Part shown: piece after piece, positions 1 through 7,352 of the stretch
How the letters are laid out: each line of letters opens with the position of its first letter
How positions within the stretch are numbered: the first letter of the stretch is position 1
Source: Phytohabitans flavus
GTDB lineage: Bacteria > Actinomycetota > Actinomycetes > Mycobacteriales > Micromonosporaceae
Assembly (NCBI RefSeq): GCF_011764545.1
Contig: NZ_AP022870.1
Span: 5,874,001-5,938,000 of the forward strand
Reading direction: 5' to 3'
DNA length: 64,000 nt
Translations under genes and position numbers: made by a program
The notes under the pieces: model-generated
What the model was told of the DNA's origin: nothing
Databases searched by the model: none
Seen by the model: only the letters and a program-made list of their open reading frames with translations

Positions 1-297
1 CTGGCCGGCGACGTCGAGGCGCGCCGGCGGCTGCGGCTGGACGTGTACGGTGACCTGATCCGTGCCGGCGGCGAGCTGTTGGAGACCCTCGACGCGTTCT
101 TCGGGGCGGGCGGGGTTTTGGAGGGCGCCGCGAGGGCACTATTCGTCCACCCAAACACCGTGCGTTACCGGCTCCGCCGGGTCGCCGACGTCACCGGCCT
201 GTCGCCACTGACCCCACGGGACGCGTTCGCGCTCCGGATGGCGCTCACGATCGGACGGCTCGACCCGCAGGCACCTGTGACGCAGGCCACAACCTGA
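1..297 (+). CDS. PucR-family transcriptional regulator, C-terminal end (FasR-like), partial
   Basis: The reading frame is open from base 1, so the gene begins before the window; only the last 98 residues are present. The visible part is the C-terminal helix-turn-helix of PucR/CdaR-type regulators: a helix ending LLETLDAFF, then the typical HPNTVRYRLRRV motif (about residues 50-62 of the visible part) and the closing ALRMALTIGRL helix. In Streptomyces the regulator directly before fabD is FasR, an activator of the type II fatty acid synthase operon; the same position here makes that role likely. The regulator and fabD are separated by 113 bases holding an inverted repeat that could be its operator. 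The sensing domain is outside the window, so the assignment to FasR rests on context. Confidence 0.85.
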   Translation: MAGDVEARRRLRLDVYGDLIRAGGELLETLDAFFGAGGVLEGAARALFVHPNTVRYRLRRVADVTGLSPLTPRDAFALRMALTIGRLDPQAPVTQATT

Positions 298-323
298 ACG
301 ATCCCTAGGGCGCCACCTGCGAT

Positions 324-344
324 CTTTGTAGGTTCTCCACAAAG
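324..344. promoter_or_regulatory. Inverted repeat upstream of fabD, candidate FasR operator
   Basis: CTTTGT, nine bases, ACAAAG: perfect 6-bp arms (324-329 and 339-344) in the gap between the PucR-type regulator and fabD. It is the clearest dyad in the gap and lies 66 bases before the fabD GTG. Position suggests the operator of the neighbouring regulator; binding is inferred. Confidence 0.4.
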
Positions 345-410
345 TCTGTAGTGCGGTTTGGTGCATGGCAGCAAATACCTGACCCGTGAGTATCAAGGAA
401 AGTCGTAGTC

Positions 411-1580
411 GTGCTCGCCGTACTGTCGCCCGGACAGGGCTCCCAGAAGCCCGGATTCCTGACCCCATGGCTGGAGCTGCCCGGCGCCGAGGCGCGCCTG
501 CGGTGGTGGTCCGCTCTCGCGGGCGTCGATCTCGTGCACCTAGGCACCGAGGCCGACGCCGACCAGATCAGGGACACCGCGCGTACCCAGCCGCTGCTTG
601 TCGCCGCCGCTCTCCTCGCGGCCGAGCAGCTCCCCCTGTACGACGTCTCGGTCGTCGCCGGCCACAGCGTCGGCGAGTTGGGCGCGGCCGCGCTGGGCGG
701 GGTGCTGCCTCCCGAGGCGGCGATCGCGTTCGCCGGCGTGCGCGGCCGCGAGATGGCCGCCGCCTGCGCGCTCGAGCCGACCAGCATGGCTGCGCTGCTC
801 GGCGGGGACACCGACGAGGTCATCGCCGCCATCGATGCGTACGGGCTGTACCCGGCCAACCGCAACGCCGCCGGCCAGATCGTGGCCGCCGGCGCGGTCG
901 ACAAGCTGGAAAAGCTGGCCGCCGACCGCCCTGGCGGTGCCCGGGTCCGGACGCTGCAAGTGGCCGGCGCCTTCCACACGCCGTACATGGCATCGGCCGA
1001 GAAGGCGCTCGCCGCGGTGGCCGCCGGCATGACTCCGACCGACCCGAGCAAGATCGTGCTGTCCAACCTGGATGGTGCCGCCGTCAACCACGGCCGCGAG
1101 CTGCTCCAGCGGCTGGTCCGCCAGGTCACCGCGCCGGTGCGCTGGGACCTGTGCATGCGTTCGCTCGCCGACCTCGGCGTGACGGCGGTGATCGAGCTTG
1201 CCCCGGCCGGCACGCTCGCCGGGCTGATCAAGCGGGAGCTCGCCGACACCGGGGTGCCCGAGATCGTCACCCTGAACACCCCGGACGACCTGCCCAAGGC
1301 GCGCGACCTGATCGCCCGCCACGGTGTCGCACCGGACCACGAGCCGACCCCCCAGTTCCGGGTCGTGGTATCGGCGAGCGCCGGCACCTTCGAGCCAGCC
1401 GCCGGCCTCGCCGAGGGTGACGACATCTCCGCCGGGCAGGTGATCGGCCTCGTCGCCACCCGCCAGGGCGCGGTCGAGGTCGCGGCCCATGACGGGGGCG
1501 TGCTGACGGAGTGGCTCGCGCACCACGACGACCCGGTCGCCCCGGGCCAGCCCCTCGCCCGCATCGGAGGACACCTCTAA
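411..1580 (+). CDS. fabD: Malonyl-CoA:ACP transacylase with extra C-terminal lipoyl-like domain
   Basis: Transfers malonyl from CoA to the acyl carrier protein, supplying extender units for type II fatty acid synthesis. Residues 1-300 are the acyltransferase: GQGSQ near the start, nucleophile Ser86 in GHSVGE, catalytic His189 in AFHTPYM. At 389 residues it is about 75 longer than usual FabD. The extra residues (about 313-389) read like a biotinyl/lipoyl carrier domain (GAVEVAAHDGGVLTEWL, then DDPVAPGQPLARIG), but the position of the modified lysine is Gln352 (codon 1464-1466), so it cannot be lipoylated or biotinylated there. The start is GTG 411 with AAGGA about 11 bases upstream. The stop TAA overlaps the fabH ATG (TAATG), indicating coupled translation. 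The enzyme call is firm; the role of the extra domain is unknown. Confidence 0.95.
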   Translation: MLAVLSPGQGSQKPGFLTPWLELPGAEARLRWWSALAGVDLVHLGTEADADQIRDTARTQPLLVAAALLAAEQLPLYDVSVVAGHSVGELGAAALGGVLPPEAAIAFAGVRGREMAAACALEPTSMAALLGGDTDEVIAAIDAYGLYPANRNAAGQIVAAGAVDKLEKLAADRPGGARVRTLQVAGAFHTPYMASAEKALAAVAAGMTPTDPSKIVLSNLDGAAVNHGRELLQRLVRQVTAPVRWDLCMRSLADLGVTAVIELAPAGTLAGLIKRELADTGVPEIVTLNTPDDLPKARDLIARHGVAPDHEPTPQFRVVVSASAGTFEPAAGLAEGDDISAGQVIGLVATRQGAVEVAAHDGGVLTEWLAHHDDPVAPGQPLARIGGHL

Positions 1581-2524
1581 TGGCCGGTTCCCGCATCCTT
1601 TCGATGGGCCACTACCAGCCCTCCCGCCTCGTCACCAATGACGACCTCGCCGCCATCGTGGACACCAACGACGAGTGGATCCGGGACCGGGTGGGCATCG
1701 TAACCCGCCGGATCGCGGAGGGCGAGACGGTCGCCGACATGGCCACCGCCGCCGCGGGCAAGGCGCTGGCCGCCTCCGGGCTCACCGCCGCGGACATCGA
1801 CATGGTCGTGGTCGCCACCTGTTCCTCGATCGATCGTTGCCCCAACGTGGCCAGCCGGGTTGCCAACAAGCTGGGCATCGCCGCGCCCGCGGCGATGGAC
1901 GTCAACACCGCGTGCTCCGGCTTCTCGTACGCGCTGAGCACGGCCGACCACGCGATCCGGGCCGGCGCCGCGCGCAACGCGATCGTGATCGGTTCCGAGA
2001 AGCTCTCCGACATCACGGACTGGAGCGACCGTTCGACCTGCGTGCTCTTCGGCGACGCGGCCGGTGCGGCGGTGGTCACGGCGACACCCGACGGTGAGGA
2101 GCCAGGCATCGGGCCGGTCGTGTGGGGCTCGGCGCCGGAGAAGGCCGACGTACTCAAGATCGAAGGCTGGCAGCCGTACATCCAGCAGGAGGGGCAGACG
2201 GTCTTCCGCTGGGCCACCACGATGCTCGCGCCGCTCGCGCTCCAGGCCTGCGAGCGGGCCGGCATCGCGACGGAGGAAATCGCTGCCTTCGTGCCACATC
2301 AGGCGAACGCCCGAATCATCGACGGTATCGTCAAGCGTCTCGGCATACCCAACGCGGTGATCGCGAAGGACATCCTCGAGTCAGGCAACACGTCGGCGGC
2401 AAGCGTGCCGCTGGCCCTGTCGAAGCTGATCGAGCGACGCGAGGTGCCTTCCGGCGCCCCGGTCCTGCTCTTCGGCTTCGGTGGCGGCCTCACCTACGCC
2501 GGACAGGTCATCCGCTGTCCGTGA
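1580..2524 (+). CDS. fabH: Beta-ketoacyl-ACP synthase III
   Basis: Starts fatty acid synthesis by condensing an acyl-CoA primer with malonyl-ACP; in actinomycetes branched primers are typical substrates. 314 residues, the normal size. Catalytic triad visible: Cys112 in NTACSGF, His in FVPHQANARI, Asn in ESGNTSAAS. The start is ATG 1580, overlapping the fabD stop, with GGAGG at 1566-1570; an open extension upstream in this frame is just fabD read in another frame. Second gene of the fab operon; acpP follows 32 bases on. Confidence 0.97.
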   Translation: MAGSRILSMGHYQPSRLVTNDDLAAIVDTNDEWIRDRVGIVTRRIAEGETVADMATAAAGKALAASGLTAADIDMVVVATCSSIDRCPNVASRVANKLGIAAPAAMDVNTACSGFSYALSTADHAIRAGAARNAIVIGSEKLSDITDWSDRSTCVLFGDAAGAAVVTATPDGEEPGIGPVVWGSAPEKADVLKIEGWQPYIQQEGQTVFRWATTMLAPLALQACERAGIATEEIAAFVPHQANARIIDGIVKRLGIPNAVIAKDILESGNTSAASVPLALSKLIERREVPSGAPVLLFGFGGGLTYAGQVIRCP

Positions 2525-2556
2525 CGATCCCCATTGCACGAGAGGAAACAATCCCC

Positions 2557-2796
2557 ATGACCCGTGACGAGATCATCGCCGGCCTCGCCGAGATCCTCGA
2601 AGAGGTGGCCGGGGTGAACCCGGACGACGTGGCCGAAGAGAAGTCGTTCACTGACGAGCTCGACGTGGACTCGCTCTCGATGGTCGAGGTCGTGGTCGCG
2701 GCCGAGGAGAAGTTCGGGGTCAAGATCCCGGACAACGAGGTCCAGAACCTCAAGACCGTGGGTGACGCTGTCTCCTACATCGAGAGCAACGCCTGA
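2557..2796 (+). CDS. acpP: Acyl carrier protein
   Basis: 79-residue acidic carrier protein that holds the growing acyl chain on a phosphopantetheine arm. The attachment serine is Ser39 in the DSL motif (DVDSLSMVEV). The start is ATG 2557 preceded by GAGAGGA at 2540-2546. It lies between fabH and fabF, two bases before the fabF ATG, as in the conserved actinobacterial fab cluster, so it is the fatty acid ACP rather than a polyketide one. Confidence 0.97.
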   Translation: MTRDEIIAGLAEILEEVAGVNPDDVAEEKSFTDELDVDSLSMVEVVVAAEEKFGVKIPDNEVQNLKTVGDAVSYIESNA

Positions 2797-2798
2797 CC

Positions 2799-4022
2799 AT
2801 GCCACACACAGACGTCGTCGTCACCGGGCTCGGCGCGACCACCCCGTTGGGCGGGGACGTCGCGTCCACCTGGGACGCAATGCTTGCTGGCCGCTCCGGG
2901 GTGGGTCCGCTCACCCAGGAGTGGGCGCAGTCCCTCCCGGTACGGATCGCGGCGCAACTCGCCGTCGACCCGTCCGAGAAGATCGAGCGGGTCAAGATGC
3001 GCCGGCTCGACAGGTCCGAGGCGGTCGCGCTGATCGCCGCGCACGAGGCGTGGGCCGACTCCGGACTCGCCGACTCCGGGCTGGACACCGAGCGGCTCGC
3101 CGTCAGCGTCGGCACCGGTATCGGCGGTGCGATGACGCTGCTCGCCCAGGACGACATCCTTGAGGCCTCCGGCCCGCGCAAGGTTTCGCCGCACACCGTG
3201 CCGATGCTGATGCCCAACGGCCCGGCCGCCTGGGTCGGCCTTGAGCTCGGCGCCAAGGCCGGGGTGCACTCGGTCGCCAGCGCCTGCGCCACCGGCGCCG
3301 AGGCGATCGCCCAGGGCGTCGAAATCATCCGCGCCGGCCGCGCCGACGTGGTGGTGGCCGGCGGCTCCGAGGCTGTCGTACACGCGCTGCCGATCGCCGG
3401 GTTCGCCTCCATGCGCGCCATGTCGGTCCGCAACGACGATCCCGAGCGGGCCTCCCGCCCGTGGGACAAGGGGCGCGACGGCTTCGTGCTCGGCGAGGGC
3501 GCCGGCGTCGTCGTGCTGGAGCGGGCCGACCATGCCAAGGCTCGCGGCGCCAGGGTGTACGCGCGCCTCGCCGGTACCGGCATCACCTCGGACGGGTTCG
3601 ACATCGTGCAGCCCGACCCGGAGGGCACCGGCTTCGTCCGGGCCGTCCGCATGGCGCTCGCCGAGGCGGACCTGGCGGGCACGGATGTCGTACATGTCAA
3701 CGCGCACGCCACCTCCACGCCGACCGGCGACATGGTCGAGGTGGCCGGCCTGCGCACCGCGATCGGCGACCATGTGGTGCTGACCTCCACCAAGTCGATG
3801 ACCGGCCACCTGCTGGGCGCGGCCGGCGCGGTGGAGACCATCGCCACGATCCTCGCCATCCGCGACGGGGTCATCCCGCCGACCATCAACCTCGACGACC
3901 CTGAGGACGGCCTGCTCGACGTGGCGGCGCACAAGGCCCGGCACGTCGACGTCCCCGTCGCGCTGAACAACTCGTTCGGCTTCGGCGGTCACAACGTCGC
4001 GCTGCTCTTCACCCGGCCCTAA
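2799..4022 (+). CDS. fabF: Beta-ketoacyl-ACP synthase II
   Basis: Elongating condensing enzyme of type II fatty acid synthesis, acting on acyl-ACP and malonyl-ACP. 407 residues, the normal length. Active-site Cys163 lies in ASACATGAEA; the two catalytic histidines are in NAHATSTPTGD and TGHLLGAAG; the C-terminal NNSFGFGGHN loop is present. The His-containing motifs distinguish it from chain-length factors, which lack the cysteine. It starts two bases after the acpP stop, and its stop is followed at once by the ribosome site of the carboxyltransferase gene. Confidence 0.96.
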   Translation: MPHTDVVVTGLGATTPLGGDVASTWDAMLAGRSGVGPLTQEWAQSLPVRIAAQLAVDPSEKIERVKMRRLDRSEAVALIAAHEAWADSGLADSGLDTERLAVSVGTGIGGAMTLLAQDDILEASGPRKVSPHTVPMLMPNGPAAWVGLELGAKAGVHSVASACATGAEAIAQGVEIIRAGRADVVVAGGSEAVVHALPIAGFASMRAMSVRNDDPERASRPWDKGRDGFVLGEGAGVVVLERADHAKARGARVYARLAGTGITSDGFDIVQPDPEGTGFVRAVRMALAEADLAGTDVVHVNAHATSTPTGDMVEVAGLRTAIGDHVVLTSTKSMTGHLLGAAGAVETIATILAIRDGVIPPTINLDDPEDGLLDVAAHKARHVDVPVALNNSFGFGGHNVALLFTRP

Positions 4023-4036
4023 TGGGAGGAAACGCC

Positions 4037-5461
4037 GTGACCACCACGTCTGTCACCCCCGATGCGTCCACTGTGGACTATCGCGACCCCGAGGTGCGGC
4101 TGCGTGCCCTCTTCGACACCGGGTCGCTGCGGCTGATGATGCCGCGCGACGACTCCGGTGTCCTCTGGGCCCGGGGCGAGATCGAGGGCACCCCCGCGAT
4201 CGCGTACGCCAGCGACGGCACCAGGATGGGCGGCGCGATGGGCACCGAGGGCTGCCGTCACGTCGTCGACGCTATCGACGAAGCCGTCCGCGAGCGGGTG
4301 CCCGTGCTGGGCCTCTGGCACTCCGGAGGCGCCCGGCTCGCCGAGGGCGTGGTCGCGCTCGACGCGGTCGGCCAGGTCTTCGCCGCGATGGTGCGTGCCT
4401 CCGGGCGCGTGCCGCAGATCTCGGTAGTTGTCGGCCCGGCGGCGGGCGGCGCGGCGTACGGCCCGGCGCTCACCGACATCGTGGTGATGGCCGGCGCCGG
4501 CCGGATCTTCGTCACCGGCCCTGAGGTGGTCCGCTCGGTCACCGGCGAGCAGGTCGACATGGAGCGCCTCGGCGGCCCCGAGCCGCACGGCCGGCGTTCC
4601 GGCGTGGTGCACGTGACCACCAAGGACGACGAGTCGGCGATGACCGAGGCGCGCAAGCTGGCCCACCTGCTGGGCCGCCAGGGCCGCCTCAGCCCCGCCG
4701 ACGTACCGCTCAGCGACGTCGACGGCCACGACATGGCGGCCCCGATGCCGCCCGAGGCGAGCCGGGCGTACGACGTGAAGCCCGTGGTCAAGGCCCTTCT
4801 CGACGGCGAGTCGGTGGAGCTGCACGCGCGCTGGGCGCCCAACATCGTGACGACGCTGGGCCGCTTCGCCGGTCGTACCGTCGGGGTCATCGCCAACAAC
4901 CCGCTGCGCCTGGGCGGCTGCCTCGACTCGGCCAGCGCGGAGAAGGCGGCCCGCTTCGTGCGGATGTGCGACGCGCTGGGCGTACCGCTGATCGTGCTGG
5001 TCGACGTGCCCGGCTACCTGCCCGGCCTCGGCCAGGAGTGGGACGGCGTGGTGCGGCGCGGTGCCAAGCTTCTGCACGCGTTCGCCGAGGCGGTGGTGCC
5101 GAGGGTGACGCTGGTGACCCGCAAGGCCTACGGCGGCGCGTACATCGCGATGAACTCCCGCTCCCTGGGCGCGACCGCGGTCTTCGCCTGGCCGAACGCG
5201 GAGCTCGCGGTCATGGGCGCCTCCGCCGCGGTCAACATCCTGCACCGCAAGAAGCTCGCCGCCGCACCGATCGAGGAGCGCGAGGCGCTGCGCACGCAGC
5301 TCGTCGAGGAGCAGACCCGGGTGGCCGGCGGCGTCAGCCGGGCACTGGAGATCGGCGTGGTCGACGACGTGATCAAGCCGAGCGAGACCCGGCGCCGCAT
5401 CGCCGAGGCGCTGGCCTCCGCGCCAGCGGCCCGCGGCGCCCACGGCAACATCCCGCTGTAA
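4037..5461 (+). CDS. Acyl-CoA carboxylase carboxyltransferase (beta) subunit
   Basis: Carboxyltransferase of the biotin-dependent acetyl/propionyl-CoA carboxylase family, moving CO2 from carboxybiotin to acyl-CoA to give malonyl- or methylmalonyl-CoA. Two crotonase-like halves are visible: the N-terminal half with GTEGCRHVVDAIDEA and GPAAGGAAYGPALT, and the C-terminal half with VPGYLPGLGQEW and RKAYGGAYIAMNSRSLGA. At 474 residues it is shorter than the roughly 530-residue PccB/AccB type. GTG 4037 is chosen because GGGAGGA (4024-4030) lies six bases upstream; ATG 4022, overlapping the fabF stop, is in frame but has no ribosome site. Its place as last gene of the fab operon suggests it supplies malonyl-CoA to FabD. 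No biotin carboxylase or biotin carrier gene is in the window. Acetyl versus propionyl preference cannot be read here. Confidence 0.88.
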   Translation: MTTTSVTPDASTVDYRDPEVRLRALFDTGSLRLMMPRDDSGVLWARGEIEGTPAIAYASDGTRMGGAMGTEGCRHVVDAIDEAVRERVPVLGLWHSGGARLAEGVVALDAVGQVFAAMVRASGRVPQISVVVGPAAGGAAYGPALTDIVVMAGAGRIFVTGPEVVRSVTGEQVDMERLGGPEPHGRRSGVVHVTTKDDESAMTEARKLAHLLGRQGRLSPADVPLSDVDGHDMAAPMPPEASRAYDVKPVVKALLDGESVELHARWAPNIVTTLGRFAGRTVGVIANNPLRLGGCLDSASAEKAARFVRMCDALGVPLIVLVDVPGYLPGLGQEWDGVVRRGAKLLHAFAEAVVPRVTLVTRKAYGGAYIAMNSRSLGATAVFAWPNAELAVMGASAAVNILHRKKLAAAPIEEREALRTQLVEEQTRVAGGVSRALEIGVVDDVIKPSETRRRIAEALASAPAARGAHGNIPL

Positions 5462-5489
5462 AGGCACAACCCCACGCCACGAGGCGTCG

Positions 5490-5522
5490 ATCTAGGGCGA
5501 GTCCACGCGACTCGCCCTAGAT
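5490..5522 (+). terminator. Strong hairpin terminator of the fab operon
   Basis: Perfect 14-bp stem (5490-5503 with 5509-5522, arm ATCTAGGGCGAGTC) with a 5-base loop, 28 bases after the carboxyltransferase stop. No U-tract beyond TGCTTT, as is common for actinobacterial terminators. Confidence 0.85.
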
Positions 5523-5540
5523 GCTTTCAGAGAGAGATCC

Positions 5541-5599
5541 GAGCTACCGCGACGCCCGCGGTGGTCCAGACCGCTGCTCCCGCGGCCTCACCCTCCGCG
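5541..5599 (+). repeat. 59-bp dispersed repeat, copy 1
   Basis: Fifty-eight of 59 bases match the reverse complement of 42528-42586; the one difference is an A/G in the middle. Both copies lie just outside the 3' end of a gene or operon. The repeat begins GAGCTACCGCGACGCCC and ends CACCCTCCGCG. Any peptide read through it is incidental: the same frame appears in both copies because the DNA is repeated. Confidence 0.8.
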
Positions 5600-5919
5600 T
5601 CACACACCCACGCCGGCGAGCTGCGCGGGGGATGCTTCTGCCGCCTATCCGGTCGCTTAAGGCCCGGAATCAGTTGCTGACGGCTCGCCAGCACGCCGCT
5701 TCAGCAGATCGTGGTACCTAGCCTGTCTCTGTGGTGCCTGTCGCAGAATCGCCAGATTCGCGCCGCGTTAACCCTCGCTGGCCGCCATTCGACGGCCAGC
5801 GGCCACACGGCCGTGTTTTCGATCTGCCGCTCCGACCCATCGCGGGGGCACTGCGCCCGGTATCGCGGGCCGCGATGACAGGGGTGCGCCCGGCTTTGGG
5901 GAAATCTATTGCTGCCATA
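5600..5919. other. Non-coding stretch left of the insertion sequence
   Basis: No credible gene: the possible frames lack the GC-rich third positions of the neighbouring genes and have no ribosome sites. It holds a 9-bp hairpin at 5776-5801 (CGCTGGCCG, 8-base loop, CGGCCAGCG) and, at 5704-5722, a motif GCAGATCGTGGTACCTAGC that resembles one arm of the palindrome at 7229-7276. Its last bases (about 5896-5915) are the left arm of a hairpin split by the insertion sequence. Confidence 0.6.
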
Positions 5920-5989
5920 GAGCCTGTGTCTGAACTGGTTTGGTGGTGGTGTGTTAGGGGTGTTCGGCGTGGCGTGGGGGTATGGGTAC

Positions 5990-6039
5990 GGGCTCTTGAT
6001 AGGTAGACGGTTCCTACACCTACCCACCCTCAAGAGCCC
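5990..6039 (+). promoter_or_regulatory. Hairpin just upstream of the transposase start
   Basis: GGGCTCTTGA (5990-5999) pairs perfectly with TCAAGAGCCC (6030-6039); an inner GGTAG/CTACC pairing (6002-6006 with 6020-6024) extends it. The stem ends three bases before the transposase ATG, so RNA made from outside the element could fold and hide the start region. The protective role is an inference from IS10/IS50 precedents. Confidence 0.5.
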
Positions 6040-6042
6040 GCG

Positions 6043-6924
6043 ATGTCATTGAACCCTGCCCAGCTCACCGAGGCCAAGCCTGCCACGGCGGTGTCGTGCC
6101 AGTGCGGTTGTCTCACTCGCACCCGCCGGTATCCGACCGACATGACCGACGCCCAGTGGGCGATCCTGGAGCCGCTGCTACCGGTCCCGGCCTGCCAACT
6201 GCCCTCCGGTGGCCGACCCGAACGCCATCACCGGCGTGCGGTCCTGGACGCGATCTTCTACCTGGTCGACAACGGTGTGAAATGGCGGGCCCTGCCCGCG
6301 GACTTCCCACCCTGGCGGACCGTCTACGGCCTGTTCGCCCGCTGGTCAGACAACCTGAACACGATCGAGCTGACCGACCGACTCCGCGCCAACCTCCGCC
6401 AAGCCCTGGGCCGCAACCCACAACCATCCGCCGGCTGCATCGACTCCCAATCCGTGGCCGAAACAGCCGAAGCCACCGTCCCCACCTCCACCAGCGGCTT
6501 CGACCCCTACAAACGCGTCAACGGCCGCAAACGCCACATCACCGTCGACACCCTCGGCCTCCTACTAGGCGTCGTAGTCACCCCCGCCAACGTCCAAGAC
6601 CAACACGCCGCCCGAGCCCTGCTCGCCGACGCCGACCGACACGGCATCACACACCTGTGGGCTGACAAGGGCTACCACGTCGACGCCCTGATCACCACCG
6701 CGAAAGAACTATGGGACATCACCATCGAGATCGTCCGACGCGACCCCACCATCCGCGGCCTACAAATCCTTCCCCGCCGATGGGTCGTCGAACGCACCTT
6801 CGCCTGGACCAGCCGACGACGCCGCTGCGCCCGCGACTACGAACGACTCACCGACCACCACGAAACCATGACCCACTGGGCCGCCATCCTCACCATGACC
6901 CGACGACGAGCCCGACACCCCTAA
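6043..6924 (+). CDS. IS5-family DDE transposase
   Basis: 293-residue single-frame transposase. After a basic N-terminal stretch, the IS5-type DNA-binding domain runs RRYPTDMTDAQWAILEPLLP to about residue 105 (NGVKWRALPADFPPWRTVY). The DDE triad is visible: Asp in GCIDSQSV, Asp in LWADKGYHVD, Glu in RRWVVERTFAW. The length is normal for the family and no frameshift is present. The gene fills the element; its TAA lies in the right inverted repeat. No clear ribosome site precedes ATG 6043, and an upstream hairpin may limit translation. Confidence 0.93.
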   Translation: MSLNPAQLTEAKPATAVSCQCGCLTRTRRYPTDMTDAQWAILEPLLPVPACQLPSGGRPERHHRRAVLDAIFYLVDNGVKWRALPADFPPWRTVYGLFARWSDNLNTIELTDRLRANLRQALGRNPQPSAGCIDSQSVAETAEATVPTSTSGFDPYKRVNGRKRHITVDTLGLLLGVVVTPANVQDQHAARALLADADRHGITHLWADKGYHVDALITTAKELWDITIEIVRRDPTIRGLQILPRRWVVERTFAWTSRRRRCARDYERLTDHHETMTHWAAILTMTRRRARHP

Positions 6925-7085
6925 CACAACCCACCCCAACAAGTTCAGACACAGGCTCCATAGCAACCATGAATCTCCCCAAGGTGTCGGCGCCGAGCCT
7001 TGCGCACTCCCGGCGGCGGTCACACCCACCAGACCGCAGACCGTGATCCCGAAAGGTTCATAGAGGCCGATGGTCGCTCTGGCTC

Positions 7086-7121
7086 GCCGGGGTAGCCGGG
7101 GTAGCCGGGGTAGCCGGGGTA
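7086..7121. repeat. Four tandem copies of a 9-bp unit (GCCGGGGTA)
   Basis: Four exact units in a row followed by a partial fifth (GCCGG). Non-coding context. Confidence 0.9.
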
Positions 7122-7228
7122 GCCGGCGAGTCTGCACGCGCTACGCGGGCCTCTCGAGCTGGGCGCATCGATGCCCCCAGCTTCCGAACGCCGTGCCGAC
7201 CGATCCTTGTCAGGCGCGCTGTCCGGCA

Positions 7229-7276
7229 GATCGTGGTATTTAGCTGTGGTTATAGCGACAGCTAAATACCACGATC
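7229..7276. repeat. Perfect 19-bp palindrome with 10-base loop
   Basis: GATCGTGGTATTTAGCTGT at 7229-7247 and its exact complement at 7258-7276. Unusually AT-rich for this genome. A related single arm lies at 5704-5722. It could be a terminator, an operator or the remains of a small mobile repeat; the sequence does not decide. Confidence 0.7.
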
Positions 7277-7352
7277 GTTGGCGTGCTCCGACTGGCATGC
7301 GGACAAACCAGCTAAAGCGCCCAACCCGACGTGCCGCTGCGGCCAAGCCCGC

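Larger units (their letters stand above)
5920..6958 (+). mobile_element. IS5-family insertion sequence, about 1039 bp, intact
   Basis: Bounded by 43-bp imperfect inverted repeats (5920-5962 and 6916-6958) that share 37 of 43 positions, with the outer 17 bases GAGCCTGTGTCTGAACT identical. It carries one full-length transposase gene whose stop lies inside the right repeat. A CATA duplication flanks it. Nothing in it is interrupted, so it may be active. It inserted in the non-coding region between the fab operon and the ABC exporter and breaks no gene. Confidence 0.88.
5916..6962. repeat. 4-bp target site duplication CATA flanking the insertion sequence
   Basis: CATA at 5916-5919 and again at 6959-6962 flank the two element ends exactly, as expected for an IS5-family insertion. 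The intact duplication indicates the element inserted here as a unit and has not been rearranged since. Confidence 0.75.

Noticed and set aside
305..1564. Long minus-strand open frame opposite fabD
   Set aside because: High-GC DNA gives long open frames opposite real genes. The plus strand has full FabD motifs, ribosome sites and operon order.
5521..5721. Possible 66-residue protein starting in the fab terminator
   Set aside because: It begins inside the terminator stem and its most protein-like part is the 59-bp DNA repeat, which also reads the same way near 42550 as part of a shadow frame.
5701..6033. Open frames on both strands left of and into the insertion sequence
   Set aside because: No ribosome site, codon use unlike neighbours, and they run across the insertion boundary, which arose after any gene there.
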